Assembly: GCF_006376685.1 (NCBI RefSeq)
Contig: NZ_VEWL01000016.1
Span: 21,654 to 85,653, forward strand
Source of the DNA: Ochrobactrum teleogrylli
GTDB lineage: Bacteria > Pseudomonadota > Alphaproteobacteria > Rhizobiales > Rhizobiaceae
Direction of reading: 5' to 3'
DNA length: 64,000 bases
Below the pieces are notes generated by a model, which was not told the DNA's origin, ran no database searches, and saw nothing but the letters and a program-made list of their open reading frames with translations. Of the stretch, positions 16,801 to 23,780 are shown piece after piece (the stretch's first letter is position 1; each line of letters starts with the position of its first letter). Position numbers and translations under genes: made by a program.

Positions 16801-19643
16801 CAGGAAAGACGATGACATTTGGCAATGGTTTGGTGCTGGATGCTGATAGCACCGTTCATATCACAATTGGGGCGACGCCGACGAATCCTCCGATGTTCGA
16901 GGTTAACGGTGATTTGATCCTCGACGGAACGCTTGAGGTGGAAACCAATCAGTCAACAGCGGGTGTCTATCAAGTGTTCCATTATAGTGGCACCTCAACC
17001 GATAACGGATTCCAGTTGGGTACGATCCAAAATGTTGCGAATCAGAACGACTGGTCGCTTCAAATCGGTTCTGGTGCGGTCAATCTTGTCCATACCAACG
17101 GCGTTGCGTATCACTACTGGGATGGTTCAAATACGACCGGCGGCAACGGCGTTGCTGGTGGTAACGGAACTTGGAATGCGACAAACACCAATTGGACAAG
17201 CGATAATGGCGCGCAGAACGGTATCTGGGATGACGACGCGCTTGCCATTTTTGAAGGGGCTGCGGGTACAGTCGCGGTTCAGGGTCCCGTAAACGCGTCT
17301 GGACTGGTATTTCAAACAAATGGTTACGTAATCAACGGTGATCCTTTGACTTTGGTTCAGGCCGGGGGCCAAGCGCCCATCATTCAGGTCGGTGATATTA
17401 GCGAGGCCAGTAAATCCTCAATGACGGCGACAGTCGATACCGTTTTGCACGGAACGGATGGGTTGAACAAGACTGGTAACGGTACGTTGATCCTGACCAA
17501 AAATGCTGACTATCGCGGCACTACCACTGTATCGGGGGGCACGCTCCAACTGGGCGATGGGGGCACACAAGGGCTAGTCAACACCGATATCATTCTCGCT
17601 GGAAATCATTTTGACGACAGCGTTTTGGTTTTCAATCACTCCGGTCCCATCAATTTCGATCATTCAATTTCGGGCGTAGGGGAAGTTATTCAGCGTGGCA
17701 CCGGAATCACGACGTTTAGTGCAAGCAATAGTTTTTCCGATGGCCTGACCGTCGAGAACGGAACGGCGAAAGCTGGTGTTGCGGTCACGGCATTCGGCTC
17801 TGGGCGGGTGAAAATCGATGCTGGGGCTACGCTCGATCTAGCCGATTTCAGTGAAACCGTCGGTGGTCTGATCGGCGACAAGGACGGTGACGGTAATATA
17901 TCTCTCGGCTCTGGAACATTGACTCTCAATCAGGATTTTAATGATCAGTTTTCCGGTGCAATTTCTGGAACAGGTGGAATTGTAAAAAACGAAAACGGTA
18001 AGCTCACCCTATTTGGAAGAACTAGTTATTCCGGTGTCACTGCTGTCAATGGCGGCTCTCTGGTGCAAGGCGCGAAAGATGCCTTCAGCAATACGTCAGC
18101 CTATACTGTGGCCAATGGCGCCACGCTCGATTTCGGCGGTTTTGCCACCGGCGTTCGGTCGCTGGAGAATGTTGGTACAGTTGATTTCGGCGGTATGGGT
18201 GGCACTACGCTCACCATTGCTGGTGACTATGTTGGTGGCGGTCGACTCGTCATGAGCACTGTGCTGGGAGCGGATAATTCCACCACGGATTTGATGAGGG
18301 TCGGTGGCAATACATCTGGAACCACATCGGTTGTCGTCAAGAACCGAGGCGGCCTCGGTGCCGCGACGGTAAATGGCATCGAACTGATCGATATCGCTGG
18401 GAACTCGGGCGGCACATTCAATCTTCAAGGTGATTACACGACCAAGGATGGGCAGCAGGCCATTCTGACCTCGTCGGCCTATGCCTACACCTTGCAAAAG
18501 GGCGATGCGAGCGGATCGAATACCAAGGATTGGTACTTGGTCAGTCAGTACACCAGAAGCAATCCAGATGGCCCCAATCCGCCGGATTGTGATGATCCGA
18601 ATGGCTGCCCTGAGAATCCTACTAATCCAAGTGGACCATCCCGCTTTAGTCCTGCCGCTCCGGTATATACGTCCTATGCTGCAAGTATGCAGGCACTGAA
18701 CCAACTGCCGACATTGCAACAGCGCCGCGGGGATCGTTACCTTAACAAGTCAGGATCACTTCGCGGCTCCTCGGAGGCTGGCGAGACGGATGATCGCGCC
18801 ATTTGGGCACGTATCGAAGGAGCGCATAACCGTCTGGAGCCGAATACGACCGCCGGGCATGTGCAGCAGGATATCAATACTGTCATCATGCAGGCTGGTG
18901 TCGATGGGCAGTTCTACGAGGATGAGAGCGGCCGGTTGATCGCAGGCATTACCGGTCAATACGGCAATGGTCGTGCCAGAACGTCGAGCAATTTCGACGA
19001 TGTTAACGGTGGTGGCGAGCTGAACACCCAAGGCTGGGGTCTCGGTGCAACCATTACCTGGTATGGCAATGACGGTTTCTATGTCGATGGACAGGCGCAG
19101 GCCAACTGGTACAAAACCGACCTTCGCTTTGGCGGCGGCAACAACGGGCTGACGAACGACAATAATGGTTTCGGTTATGCGTTCAGCGTGGAATCTGGAA
19201 AGCGTTTCGATATCGATGAAAATTGGTCGCTGACGCCGCAGGCTCAGCTGATGTTCTCATCGGTCGATTTCGATACGTTCTCGGATAGCTACGGCGCGAC
19301 TGTCAGCAATCGTGACGGCAACAGCCTCAACGGTCGTCTCGGGCTTGCCGCCAACTACGCCAATAGCTGGCAGGGAGCGGATAGCCGCATGGTCAATGCC
19401 AATGTGTATGGCATCGCCAACCTCTATCAGGAGTTCCTCGGTGGAACGAGCATCAACTATGGCGGTACCCGGATGAAAGTCGACCAGGACCGTACATGGG
19501 CTGGCGTTGGTTTCGGCGGTACCTATGCCTGGGCGGACAACAAATACTCCGTCTATGGCGAAGGCACCGTGAACACTTCGCTCAACCACTTTGCGGACAG
19601 CTATGCCGTTAAAGGAAACGTAGGTTTCAAGGTGAACTGGTAG
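13812..19643 (+). CDS. Large monomeric autotransporter, glycine-rich passenger (1943 residues)
   Basis: A type Va autotransporter adhesin candidate. Residues 1-46 form an extended signal peptide (basic, then GVVLTMYISFPVAPTLA-Q). Residues about 50-540 are glycine-rich (GGAGGNGGDGG-type repeats). About 540-1570 is beta-helix passenger with autotransporter-associated strand repeats such as GGLTKMGSGALILTGDSNY and GTLQLGDGGTQG. A Pro/Asn-rich linker with two Cys (DCDDPNGC, near residue 1595) leads into the C-terminal barrel (about 1655-1943), which ends in the aromatic FKVNW expected for BAM recognition. From memory, Brucella encodes a monomeric autotransporter of the Bma/Oma group at an equivalent chromosomal position, so it may be the ortholog; that is not shown here. 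An 11-bp stem hairpin follows the stop. Confidence 0.93.
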   Translation: MRYLFYKISINNDVWRGVLRRYKNFLSAGVVLTMYISFPVAPTLAQTVGGAGGYNAYEQDSASLGGEPEHSGTHPLHVNPDALGGGGGGAGGGAGGNGSEGQGHEFGGKGGDGGAHGLVITTIAPAGESITGDQLGTKGDDGAPGDDAQKTYSSGAAGGGGGAGGYGLVVKVGGTITNMATISGGAGGNGGDGGRAIATVVAGVLNGSGGQGGGGGVGVWMTAKNISLINGKIISGAAGGKGGETQLDAALAGNSTRIADGGNGGAGVYSSDPTGTSVENQTGAAIQGGAGGDGGDTQTGVNVIGRPNQDLGNGAGGARGGEGIFGVLRVDNDGTIIGGAGGNGGVGDQWHHQQTTSTLLHEATGGNGGAGVVLPSLPVAARVTNNANGVIQGGRGGNGGNAATEGSKTREQSIGGNGGGGVEVTVGAVITNVGQIAGGDGGNGGTTLASDSSNGRGGKGGGGVYGNEFTVNNSGNIQAGQGGVGGSGGGGDGGDGINGGGLTIINSGTIQAGQGGASGSSNFAGGNEGLAIHFLAAQGPTHANTLEIHNGSNIVGKVVAEANIGGNVFILGGDDDATFGKTLSATIDHTSDYQGFGKFQKAGTSTWTLETRYDNRWDILDGSLKIDDQGSLGDNTIIAASGSSTVDRFLIYDLSGGVTQTFNGLLSGEFGLRKEGDGTLELTNNNNVVNLGIELNGGVISTNTVDALGNRNLSFDGGTLRLVGWTPSSMQSLQTVTLNPHGGTFDIADQLGSLSIAKAITGVGGLTKMGSGALILTGDSNYMGGTTILGGAILLGNRGTKGSVEGTINVSQNAQLIISRGDNAATPYDFDNKTTGDGQVVVDGPGTVKFSNEDSTYSGGTKLADGTLRIDSDKVLGAGGLIFDSGTLSIGSNISIDHAVNVLTSGIFDTDHDLTLTGPVDGASISSFDKIGNGRLTFDSSADTTQFFGTANVKAGTMEVNSQFGGGVNVDNGGALGGEGSVGRTEIAGGGTLVGTAGKTMTFGNGLVLDADSTVHITIGATPTNPPMFEVNGDLILDGTLEVETNQSTAGVYQVFHYSGTSTDNGFQLGTIQNVANQNDWSLQIGSGAVNLVHTNGVAYHYWDGSNTTGGNGVAGGNGTWNATNTNWTSDNGAQNGIWDDDALAIFEGAAGTVAVQGPVNASGLVFQTNGYVINGDPLTLVQAGGQAPIIQVGDISEASKSSMTATVDTVLHGTDGLNKTGNGTLILTKNADYRGTTTVSGGTLQLGDGGTQGLVNTDIILAGNHFDDSVLVFNHSGPINFDHSISGVGEVIQRGTGITTFSASNSFSDGLTVENGTAKAGVAVTAFGSGRVKIDAGATLDLADFSETVGGLIGDKDGDGNISLGSGTLTLNQDFNDQFSGAISGTGGIVKNENGKLTLFGRTSYSGVTAVNGGSLVQGAKDAFSNTSAYTVANGATLDFGGFATGVRSLENVGTVDFGGMGGTTLTIAGDYVGGGRLVMSTVLGADNSTTDLMRVGGNTSGTTSVVVKNRGGLGAATVNGIELIDIAGNSGGTFNLQGDYTTKDGQQAILTSSAYAYTLQKGDASGSNTKDWYLVSQYTRSNPDGPNPPDCDDPNGCPENPTNPSGPSRFSPAAPVYTSYAASMQALNQLPTLQQRRGDRYLNKSGSLRGSSEAGETDDRAIWARIEGAHNRLEPNTTAGHVQQDINTVIMQAGVDGQFYEDESGRLIAGITGQYGNGRARTSSNFDDVNGGGELNTQGWGLGATITWYGNDGFYVDGQAQANWYKTDLRFGGGNNGLTNDNNGFGYAFSVESGKRFDIDENWSLTPQAQLMFSSVDFDTFSDSYGATVSNRDGNSLNGRLGLAANYANSWQGADSRMVNANVYGIANLYQEFLGGTSINYGGTRMKVDQDRTWAGVGFGGTYAWADNKYSVYGEGTVNTSLNHFADSYAVKGNVGFKVNW

Positions 19644-19655
19644 GATAAGCATATC

Positions 19656-19680
19656 AAGAAGAGCCCAACGGGCTCTTCTT
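19656..19680 (+). terminator. Hairpin after the autotransporter
   Basis: AAGAAGAGCCC and GGGCTCTTCTT form a perfect 11-bp stem with an AAC loop, 12 bases after the stop codon. The arms end in TTCTT rather than a long T-run, so it is a plausible but not textbook intrinsic terminator. Confidence 0.75.
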
Positions 19681-20184
19681 GTCGCTCTATCTCGATGCTG
19701 GCGCTGGGCTTGTGGTTTCCCGCTTTTGCTATCGGTTAAGGAGTGACATCAGGCCGTAATGCATTGGATGGACTGAGCGATGTTGACAGACATTCGTCTG
19801 TTGCGAGACCTTGAAGCAAAGACTGGTCGAGAGCATTTCCGGTAAATCCGATGGACTTGCAGGGAAAATCGGACGAGACGGCTTCCCATTCATTTTGGAT
19901 AGGCAAAACATACCCTAAGCACAAAAGAAGCGCCGGTTTGATTGTATCAAATCGGCGCTTTCGTTTTCAGAGCAAGAATTCCGCTCGCCGTGAAACTTCG
20001 GTAGATTGTCGCGGTTCAGTCCGAGGGACTGATGGAGCGTTTTAATTCGAGTGGACAAGCTCTACCGAACTCACAGATGGAGTTGGTTCAGTGAAAGTTG
20101 GATCGCTTTAGCCGGTTCAACCGCTGCTTCTCACGCGCATCTTATCCGAAACAGTTTCGGACATTTCCGTCCGCGCTCTCGAAG
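19681..20184. other. Intergenic region after the autotransporter
   Basis: About 500 bases between the autotransporter hairpin and the 3' end of the cyclic-nucleotide-binding gene. It holds a strong second hairpin at 19928-19966. The open frames here are short and lack recognisable motifs or ribosome-binding sites. I see no RNA gene. Confidence 0.5.
19928..19966 (+). terminator. Intrinsic terminator-like hairpin
   Basis: AAGCGCCGGTTTGAT (19928-19942) pairs with ATCAAATCGGCGCTT (19946-19960): a 15-bp stem with one G-T wobble and a TGT loop, followed by TCGTTTTC. The shape is that of a strong terminator. What transcript it ends is unclear, because the autotransporter already has a hairpin 250 bases earlier; an unannotated small RNA ending here is possible. 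Confidence 0.7.
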
Positions 20185-20646
20185 TCAGTCGCCATTCGTC
20201 AGGCGGGGCGCGACTTTTTCGATCTCGCCGATCAGTTCCAGCAGATTGCGGCTGATATGGCCATGCAGCGAGGCTGCCACTTCCGGGTATTCTTCCAGAA
20301 TGCGCCGGAAGATGGAGCGGCTGATGCGGATCACTTCGGTTTCCGCTTCGGCAACCGCGCCGGTCAGGCGTGATGTCTGGGCGATGAGAGCCATCTCACC
20401 AAGCATCGCACCGGGGCCAACGGGGCGGATCGATATCCGCCCCTCATCAGCGTCGTGAAACAGGGTAATGTTGCCGGAAACGACGATATAGGCACAGTCC
20501 GCGCTCTGGCCTTCACGGAAAAGCTCGCGTCCCGCGCGCAGCACAAGCCGCTCGGCGCCGAAGGCAAGGAGGCGCAACTGTTCCGGAGTGAATGACTCGA
20601 ACAGGCCCACCGTGCCCAGAATGCGAATATCGTCGTCTAGCGCCAT
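20185..20646 (-). CDS. Cyclic nucleotide-binding domain protein
   Basis: A 153-residue protein consisting of one cNMP-binding beta-roll: LFESFTPEQLRLLAF, LREGQ-like FREGQSADCAYIVVSG, then GEMALIAQTSRLTGAV, where the phosphate-binding cassette with its Arg is expected. There is no helix-turn-helix after the roll, so it is not a full Crp/Fnr regulator. It starts 34 bp after cenR on the same strand. In Brucella the equivalent neighbour is annotated as a cAMP-dependent protein kinase regulatory subunit and lies with otpR (recalled, not tested). It probably senses cAMP or a related nucleotide and may act with CenR. Confidence 0.88.
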   Translation of the reverse strand: MALDDDIRILGTVGLFESFTPEQLRLLAFGAERLVLRAGRELFREGQSADCAYIVVSGNITLFHDADEGRISIRPVGPGAMLGEMALIAQTSRLTGAVAEAETEVIRISRSIFRRILEEYPEVAASLHGHISRNLLELIGEIEKVAPRLTNGD

Positions 20647-20680
20647 AGAGTGTCAATACACCTGCATCGGGCGCTGTCCA

Positions 20681-21364
20681 TCACGGGACAAGCTTGTATC
20701 CCCCGCTTTCTGTGACGAGAAGCGTCGCGTTGGACGGGTCCTTCTCGATTTTCTGACGCAGACGATAGACATGGGTTTCAAGCGTATGGGTCGTCACGCC
20801 TGAGTTATAGCCCCAGACTTCCTCCAGTAGCACATCGCGACCGATGACCTTGTCGCCAGCACGGTAGAGATATTTGATGATCGCCGCTTCCTTCTCGGTC
20901 AGGCGAATCTTTGCACCCTTCTCGTCGATCAGCAGCTTCTGTCCCGGCTTGAACGTATAGGCGCCGACCGTGAAGGTCGCGTCTTCACTCTGTTCATGCT
21001 GGCGCAATTGCGCGCGGATGCGGGCAAGCAAAACGGCAAATTTGAACGGCTTGGTGACATAGTCGTTCGCGCCGGATTCGAGGCCGAGGATCGTGTCCGA
21101 TTCGGTGTCATGTCCGGTCAGCATGATGATCGGGGACTTGAAGCCGCCTTTGCGCAGAAGCTTGACAGCCTCGCGGCCATCCATGTCCGGCAGACCCACA
21201 TCCATGATCAGAAGATCGACGATGCCATTGCGGGCAGTCTGAATGCCCTTGGTGGCATTGTCTTCCTGCAGGATCTGGAATTCTTCACACAGCTCAAGCT
21301 GCTCGACGAGGATGGAGCGGAGATCTTCGTCGTCATCCACAATCAGAATTGTACGGCCTGTCAT
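20681..21364 (-). CDS. cenR: OmpR-type response regulator CenR/OtpR
   Basis: A 227-residue two-component response regulator. The receiver (1-120) shows acidic residues DDDED near position 11, phospho-acceptor Asp55 in LLIMDVGLPD, Thr in MLTGHD and Lys105 in VTKPF. The C-terminal winged helix (about 130-227) has RLTEKEAAIIKYLYRAG and THTLETHVYRLRQKIE. The IVDDDEDLRSILVEQLEL opening matches what I know of CenR, an essential envelope regulator in alphaproteobacteria, called OtpR in Brucella, where it affects beta-lactam tolerance and cell shape. It diverges from an L,D-transpeptidase gene and is followed by the cyclic-nucleotide-binding gene. The kinase is not in the window. Confidence 0.85.
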   Translation of the reverse strand: MTGRTILIVDDDEDLRSILVEQLELCEEFQILQEDNATKGIQTARNGIVDLLIMDVGLPDMDGREAVKLLRKGGFKSPIIMLTGHDTESDTILGLESGANDYVTKPFKFAVLLARIRAQLRQHEQSEDATFTVGAYTFKPGQKLLIDEKGAKIRLTEKEAAIIKYLYRAGDKVIGRDVLLEEVWGYNSGVTTHTLETHVYRLRQKIEKDPSNATLLVTESGGYKLVP

Positions 21365-21523
21365 GCCTGTCCTCGTTACTCTTTGATTTAAATATGGCTC
21401 TTCGTGTTTTATGACACTTAATGGCCAGAAGTTGAAGCGGCGAAACGCGAATCAGGCTTTCGCGCGCCTCAGGGGCGAAGTGTAAACATATTTTGCCCGA
21501 AAACTGAAAATGGAGACGGCAGC

Positions 21524-22069
21524 GTGACCAGATACCAAGGAGGCCGTGGGGTCGGCATCATCAATGTTCGGGCCAAGCCGGGCCACAAAACGCGCGGGCT
21601 GCTTACTGCTGGCAATCTGGTGCTGGAATGTGCGCTTGGCAAGGGGGGCATCAGCGCTTTCAAGCGCGAGGGCGATGGTGCAACGCCTCTGGCCGCCATG
21701 CGTCTGCTTTATGGATATCGTCGCGGTGACAAGGGCAACCTGCCCTCGTCGCGGCTGCCTCTGCGCCAGATCCGCCGTCTGGATGGCTGGTGCGATGCGC
21801 CGGGCGACCGCAACTATAACCGGCCGGTGCCGCTGCCTTACAAGGCCAGTCACGAGGATATGTGGCGCAAGGACGAGCTTTACGATGTTTGCATCGTGAT
21901 GGACTGGAACATCCTGCCGCGTCGCCGCGGCTGCGGCAGCGCCATTTTCTTCCACCTGGCGAGGCCGGGCTATACGCCGACCGAGGGCTGTATCGCATTG
22001 AAGCGCGCCGACATGGCGCGCCTCTTGCCGCATCTATCGGACCGAACGGTCATTCGCGTCCTGCGATAG
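21524..22069 (+). CDS. L,D-transpeptidase (YkuD family)
   Basis: A 181-residue peptidoglycan-modifying enzyme candidate of the YkuD fold. The active site appears as His144 in IFFHLARPG and catalytic Cys156 in TPTEGCIALKRADM. It would form 3-3 cross-links or attach proteins to peptidoglycan. The start is GTG at 21524, behind GGAG 8 bases upstream; no in-frame ATG gives a better start. No signal peptide is visible, which is odd for a periplasmic enzyme and suggests a non-classical N-terminus or a missed upstream start. It diverges from cenR with a 159-bp shared promoter region, which makes control by CenR likely but unproven. Confidence 0.85.
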   Translation: MTRYQGGRGVGIINVRAKPGHKTRGLLTAGNLVLECALGKGGISAFKREGDGATPLAAMRLLYGYRRGDKGNLPSSRLPLRQIRRLDGWCDAPGDRNYNRPVPLPYKASHEDMWRKDELYDVCIVMDWNILPRRRGCGSAIFFHLARPGYTPTEGCIALKRADMARLLPHLSDRTVIRVLR

Positions 22070-22078
22070 TTCCGATTT

Positions 22079-23566
22079 TCAGTGCGCCGGTGCGGGCACG
22101 ATTTTCACCTCGTTGCCCTGCACGTCGTAGAGCTTTCCGCCGAGGAAATAGTCGCCGTCGTGCAGTTCGGCGATGTGGTGATGACGGATGATGCGCTCGG
22201 TACCTTCCGAAAACACCGACATTTGATCGGAATTACCGGTCTTGAACTCATTGAACAGGAGGTTCAGCACGATGGCCATCAGCGCAGCCGAGCTGATGCC
22301 CGAATGGAAGATGGTTTCAAACCAGTCGGGAAACTGATGGTAGAACTGCGGTGCAGCGATCGGGATCATGCCGAAACCGATGGAGGTGGCGACGATGATC
22401 AGATTGACGTTGTTCTGATAATCGACCCTCGACAGCGTGCGGATGCCGCTGGCCGCGACCGTGCCGAAAAGTACGATGCCCGCACCGCCCAGAACCGCTG
22501 GCGGAACACAGGCAATCACGCGCCCCATCACCGGCAGCAGGCCGAGCGTGACAAGAATGAGACCGCCGGTCGCGACGACAAAGCGGCTTTTAACGCCCGT
22601 CACCGCCACAAGTCCGACATTCTGCGCAAAGGCGCTCTGCGTGAACGAGCCGACGATTGGGGCAAAAATGCTCGACGCCATATCGGCGCGCAACCCGTTG
22701 CCGAGCCTGCGGGAATCGACCTTGGTGCCGATGATTTCGCCCACGGCCAGAATATCCGCCGAGGTTTCCACAAGGGTCACCAGAATGACGATGAACATGG
22801 AAATGGTCGCAGCGATGCTGAAGACGGGCATGCCGAAATGAAAGATTTCCGGAAAAGCCATGATCGGGCCTTCGCTGACGCGCGAAAAATCCGTCATGCC
22901 GAGCGCCCAGGCGATCAGCGTGCCGCACACCATGGCGAGCAGGATGGACAGGCGGGAAATGGTGGCGCTGCCGATCTTGCTCAGGATAAGCACGAGCGCC
23001 AGTGTAAGCCCGGCCAGACCGATATTGGACATGCTGCCGAAATCGGGCGCATTGCTGTTGCCGCCCATCGCCCAGCGGGCCGCAACGGGCATCAGCGTCA
23101 GGCCGATGGTTGTGATGACGATGCCGGTCACGAGCGGTGGAAAGAAGCGCGTTATGCGTGAGAAAATCGGCGTTATCAAAAAGCCGATAAAGGCCGCCGC
23201 CATGACGGAGCCAAGCACGACTTGCAGGCCTGCTTCGCCGCTGCCGCTGGACGTGACAATGGCCACCATCGTTGCGACACCGGCAAAGGAAACGCCCTGC
23301 ACGAGCGGCAGCTGGCATCCGAAAAAGGGAATGCCGATGGTTTGCAGCACAGTGGCGACACCGCCGGCAAACAATGAGGCAGTGATGAGCAGACCCACTT
23401 CACCGGGGCTCAATCCTGCGGCCTGACCGATAATCAGGGGAACCGCAACAATGCCGCCATACATGGTCAGCACATGCTGAAAACCATAGGCAAGGTTTGC
23501 AGCAACCGACAGTTTTTCATCTTCAGGGCGCGAAACTGCATCCGCCCCGGACAGGTGCGTATTCAA
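22079..23566 (-). CDS. NCS2-family purine (xanthine/uric acid) permease
   Basis: A 495-residue inner-membrane nucleobase:proton symporter with about 12-14 hydrophobic segments. The NCS2 signature QNVGLVAVTGVKSR (QN.G....T[RKG]) is of the xanthine/urate type. The preceding ETSADILAVGEIIGTKVDSR carries the conserved acidic residue of the substrate helix. The frame opens upstream at 23662, but the chosen start is TTG at 23566: it follows GGGAGGGAG by 6 bases, and the residues before it (rich in Cys, Arg and Gln) look non-coding. A hairpin sits directly ahead of the ribosome-binding site. The precise purine cannot be told from sequence. Confidence 0.88.
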   Translation of the reverse strand: MNTHLSGADAVSRPEDEKLSVAANLAYGFQHVLTMYGGIVAVPLIIGQAAGLSPGEVGLLITASLFAGGVATVLQTIGIPFFGCQLPLVQGVSFAGVATMVAIVTSSGSGEAGLQVVLGSVMAAAFIGFLITPIFSRITRFFPPLVTGIVITTIGLTLMPVAARWAMGGNSNAPDFGSMSNIGLAGLTLALVLILSKIGSATISRLSILLAMVCGTLIAWALGMTDFSRVSEGPIMAFPEIFHFGMPVFSIAATISMFIVILVTLVETSADILAVGEIIGTKVDSRRLGNGLRADMASSIFAPIVGSFTQSAFAQNVGLVAVTGVKSRFVVATGGLILVTLGLLPVMGRVIACVPPAVLGGAGIVLFGTVAASGIRTLSRVDYQNNVNLIIVATSIGFGMIPIAAPQFYHQFPDWFETIFHSGISSAALMAIVLNLLFNEFKTGNSDQMSVFSEGTERIIRHHHIAELHDGDYFLGGKLYDVQGNEVKIVPAPAH

Positions 23567-23780
23567 TGCTACTCCCTCCCGGCAGACGGGTTTAGACCAG
23601 TCTGCCCTCTCCGTTCTCCCTGCGCAATCGTGTTGTGGCTGTCCGAGTTGTGCCGCACACAAAAATACGCAATGTCTCCTCCAAGACAGTCGTCAGAGTA
23701 TAACGGCACCCGTCCGCATGACTGTGCGTGTTTTGCTTGAAATTGTTTTCGACGCGGGAAGGCTAATGTCGTGGTTGGGT
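23567..23780 (-). promoter_or_regulatory. Leader of the purine permease with hairpin next to the RBS
   Basis: The 5' region of the permease contains GGCAGAC (23581-23587) and GTCTGCC (23600-23606), a 7-bp stem extended by two inner G-C pairs, immediately before the GGGAGGGAG ribosome-binding site on the minus strand. The geometry suits translational control. A xanthine-sensing riboswitch class (NMT1) exists in proteobacteria, but I cannot confirm its consensus here. Confidence 0.35.

Noticed and set aside
22082..23161. 359-codon plus-strand frame opposite the purine permease
   Set aside because: It is antisense to the permease, with His/Asp/Gln/Arg-rich composition typical of a shadow frame.
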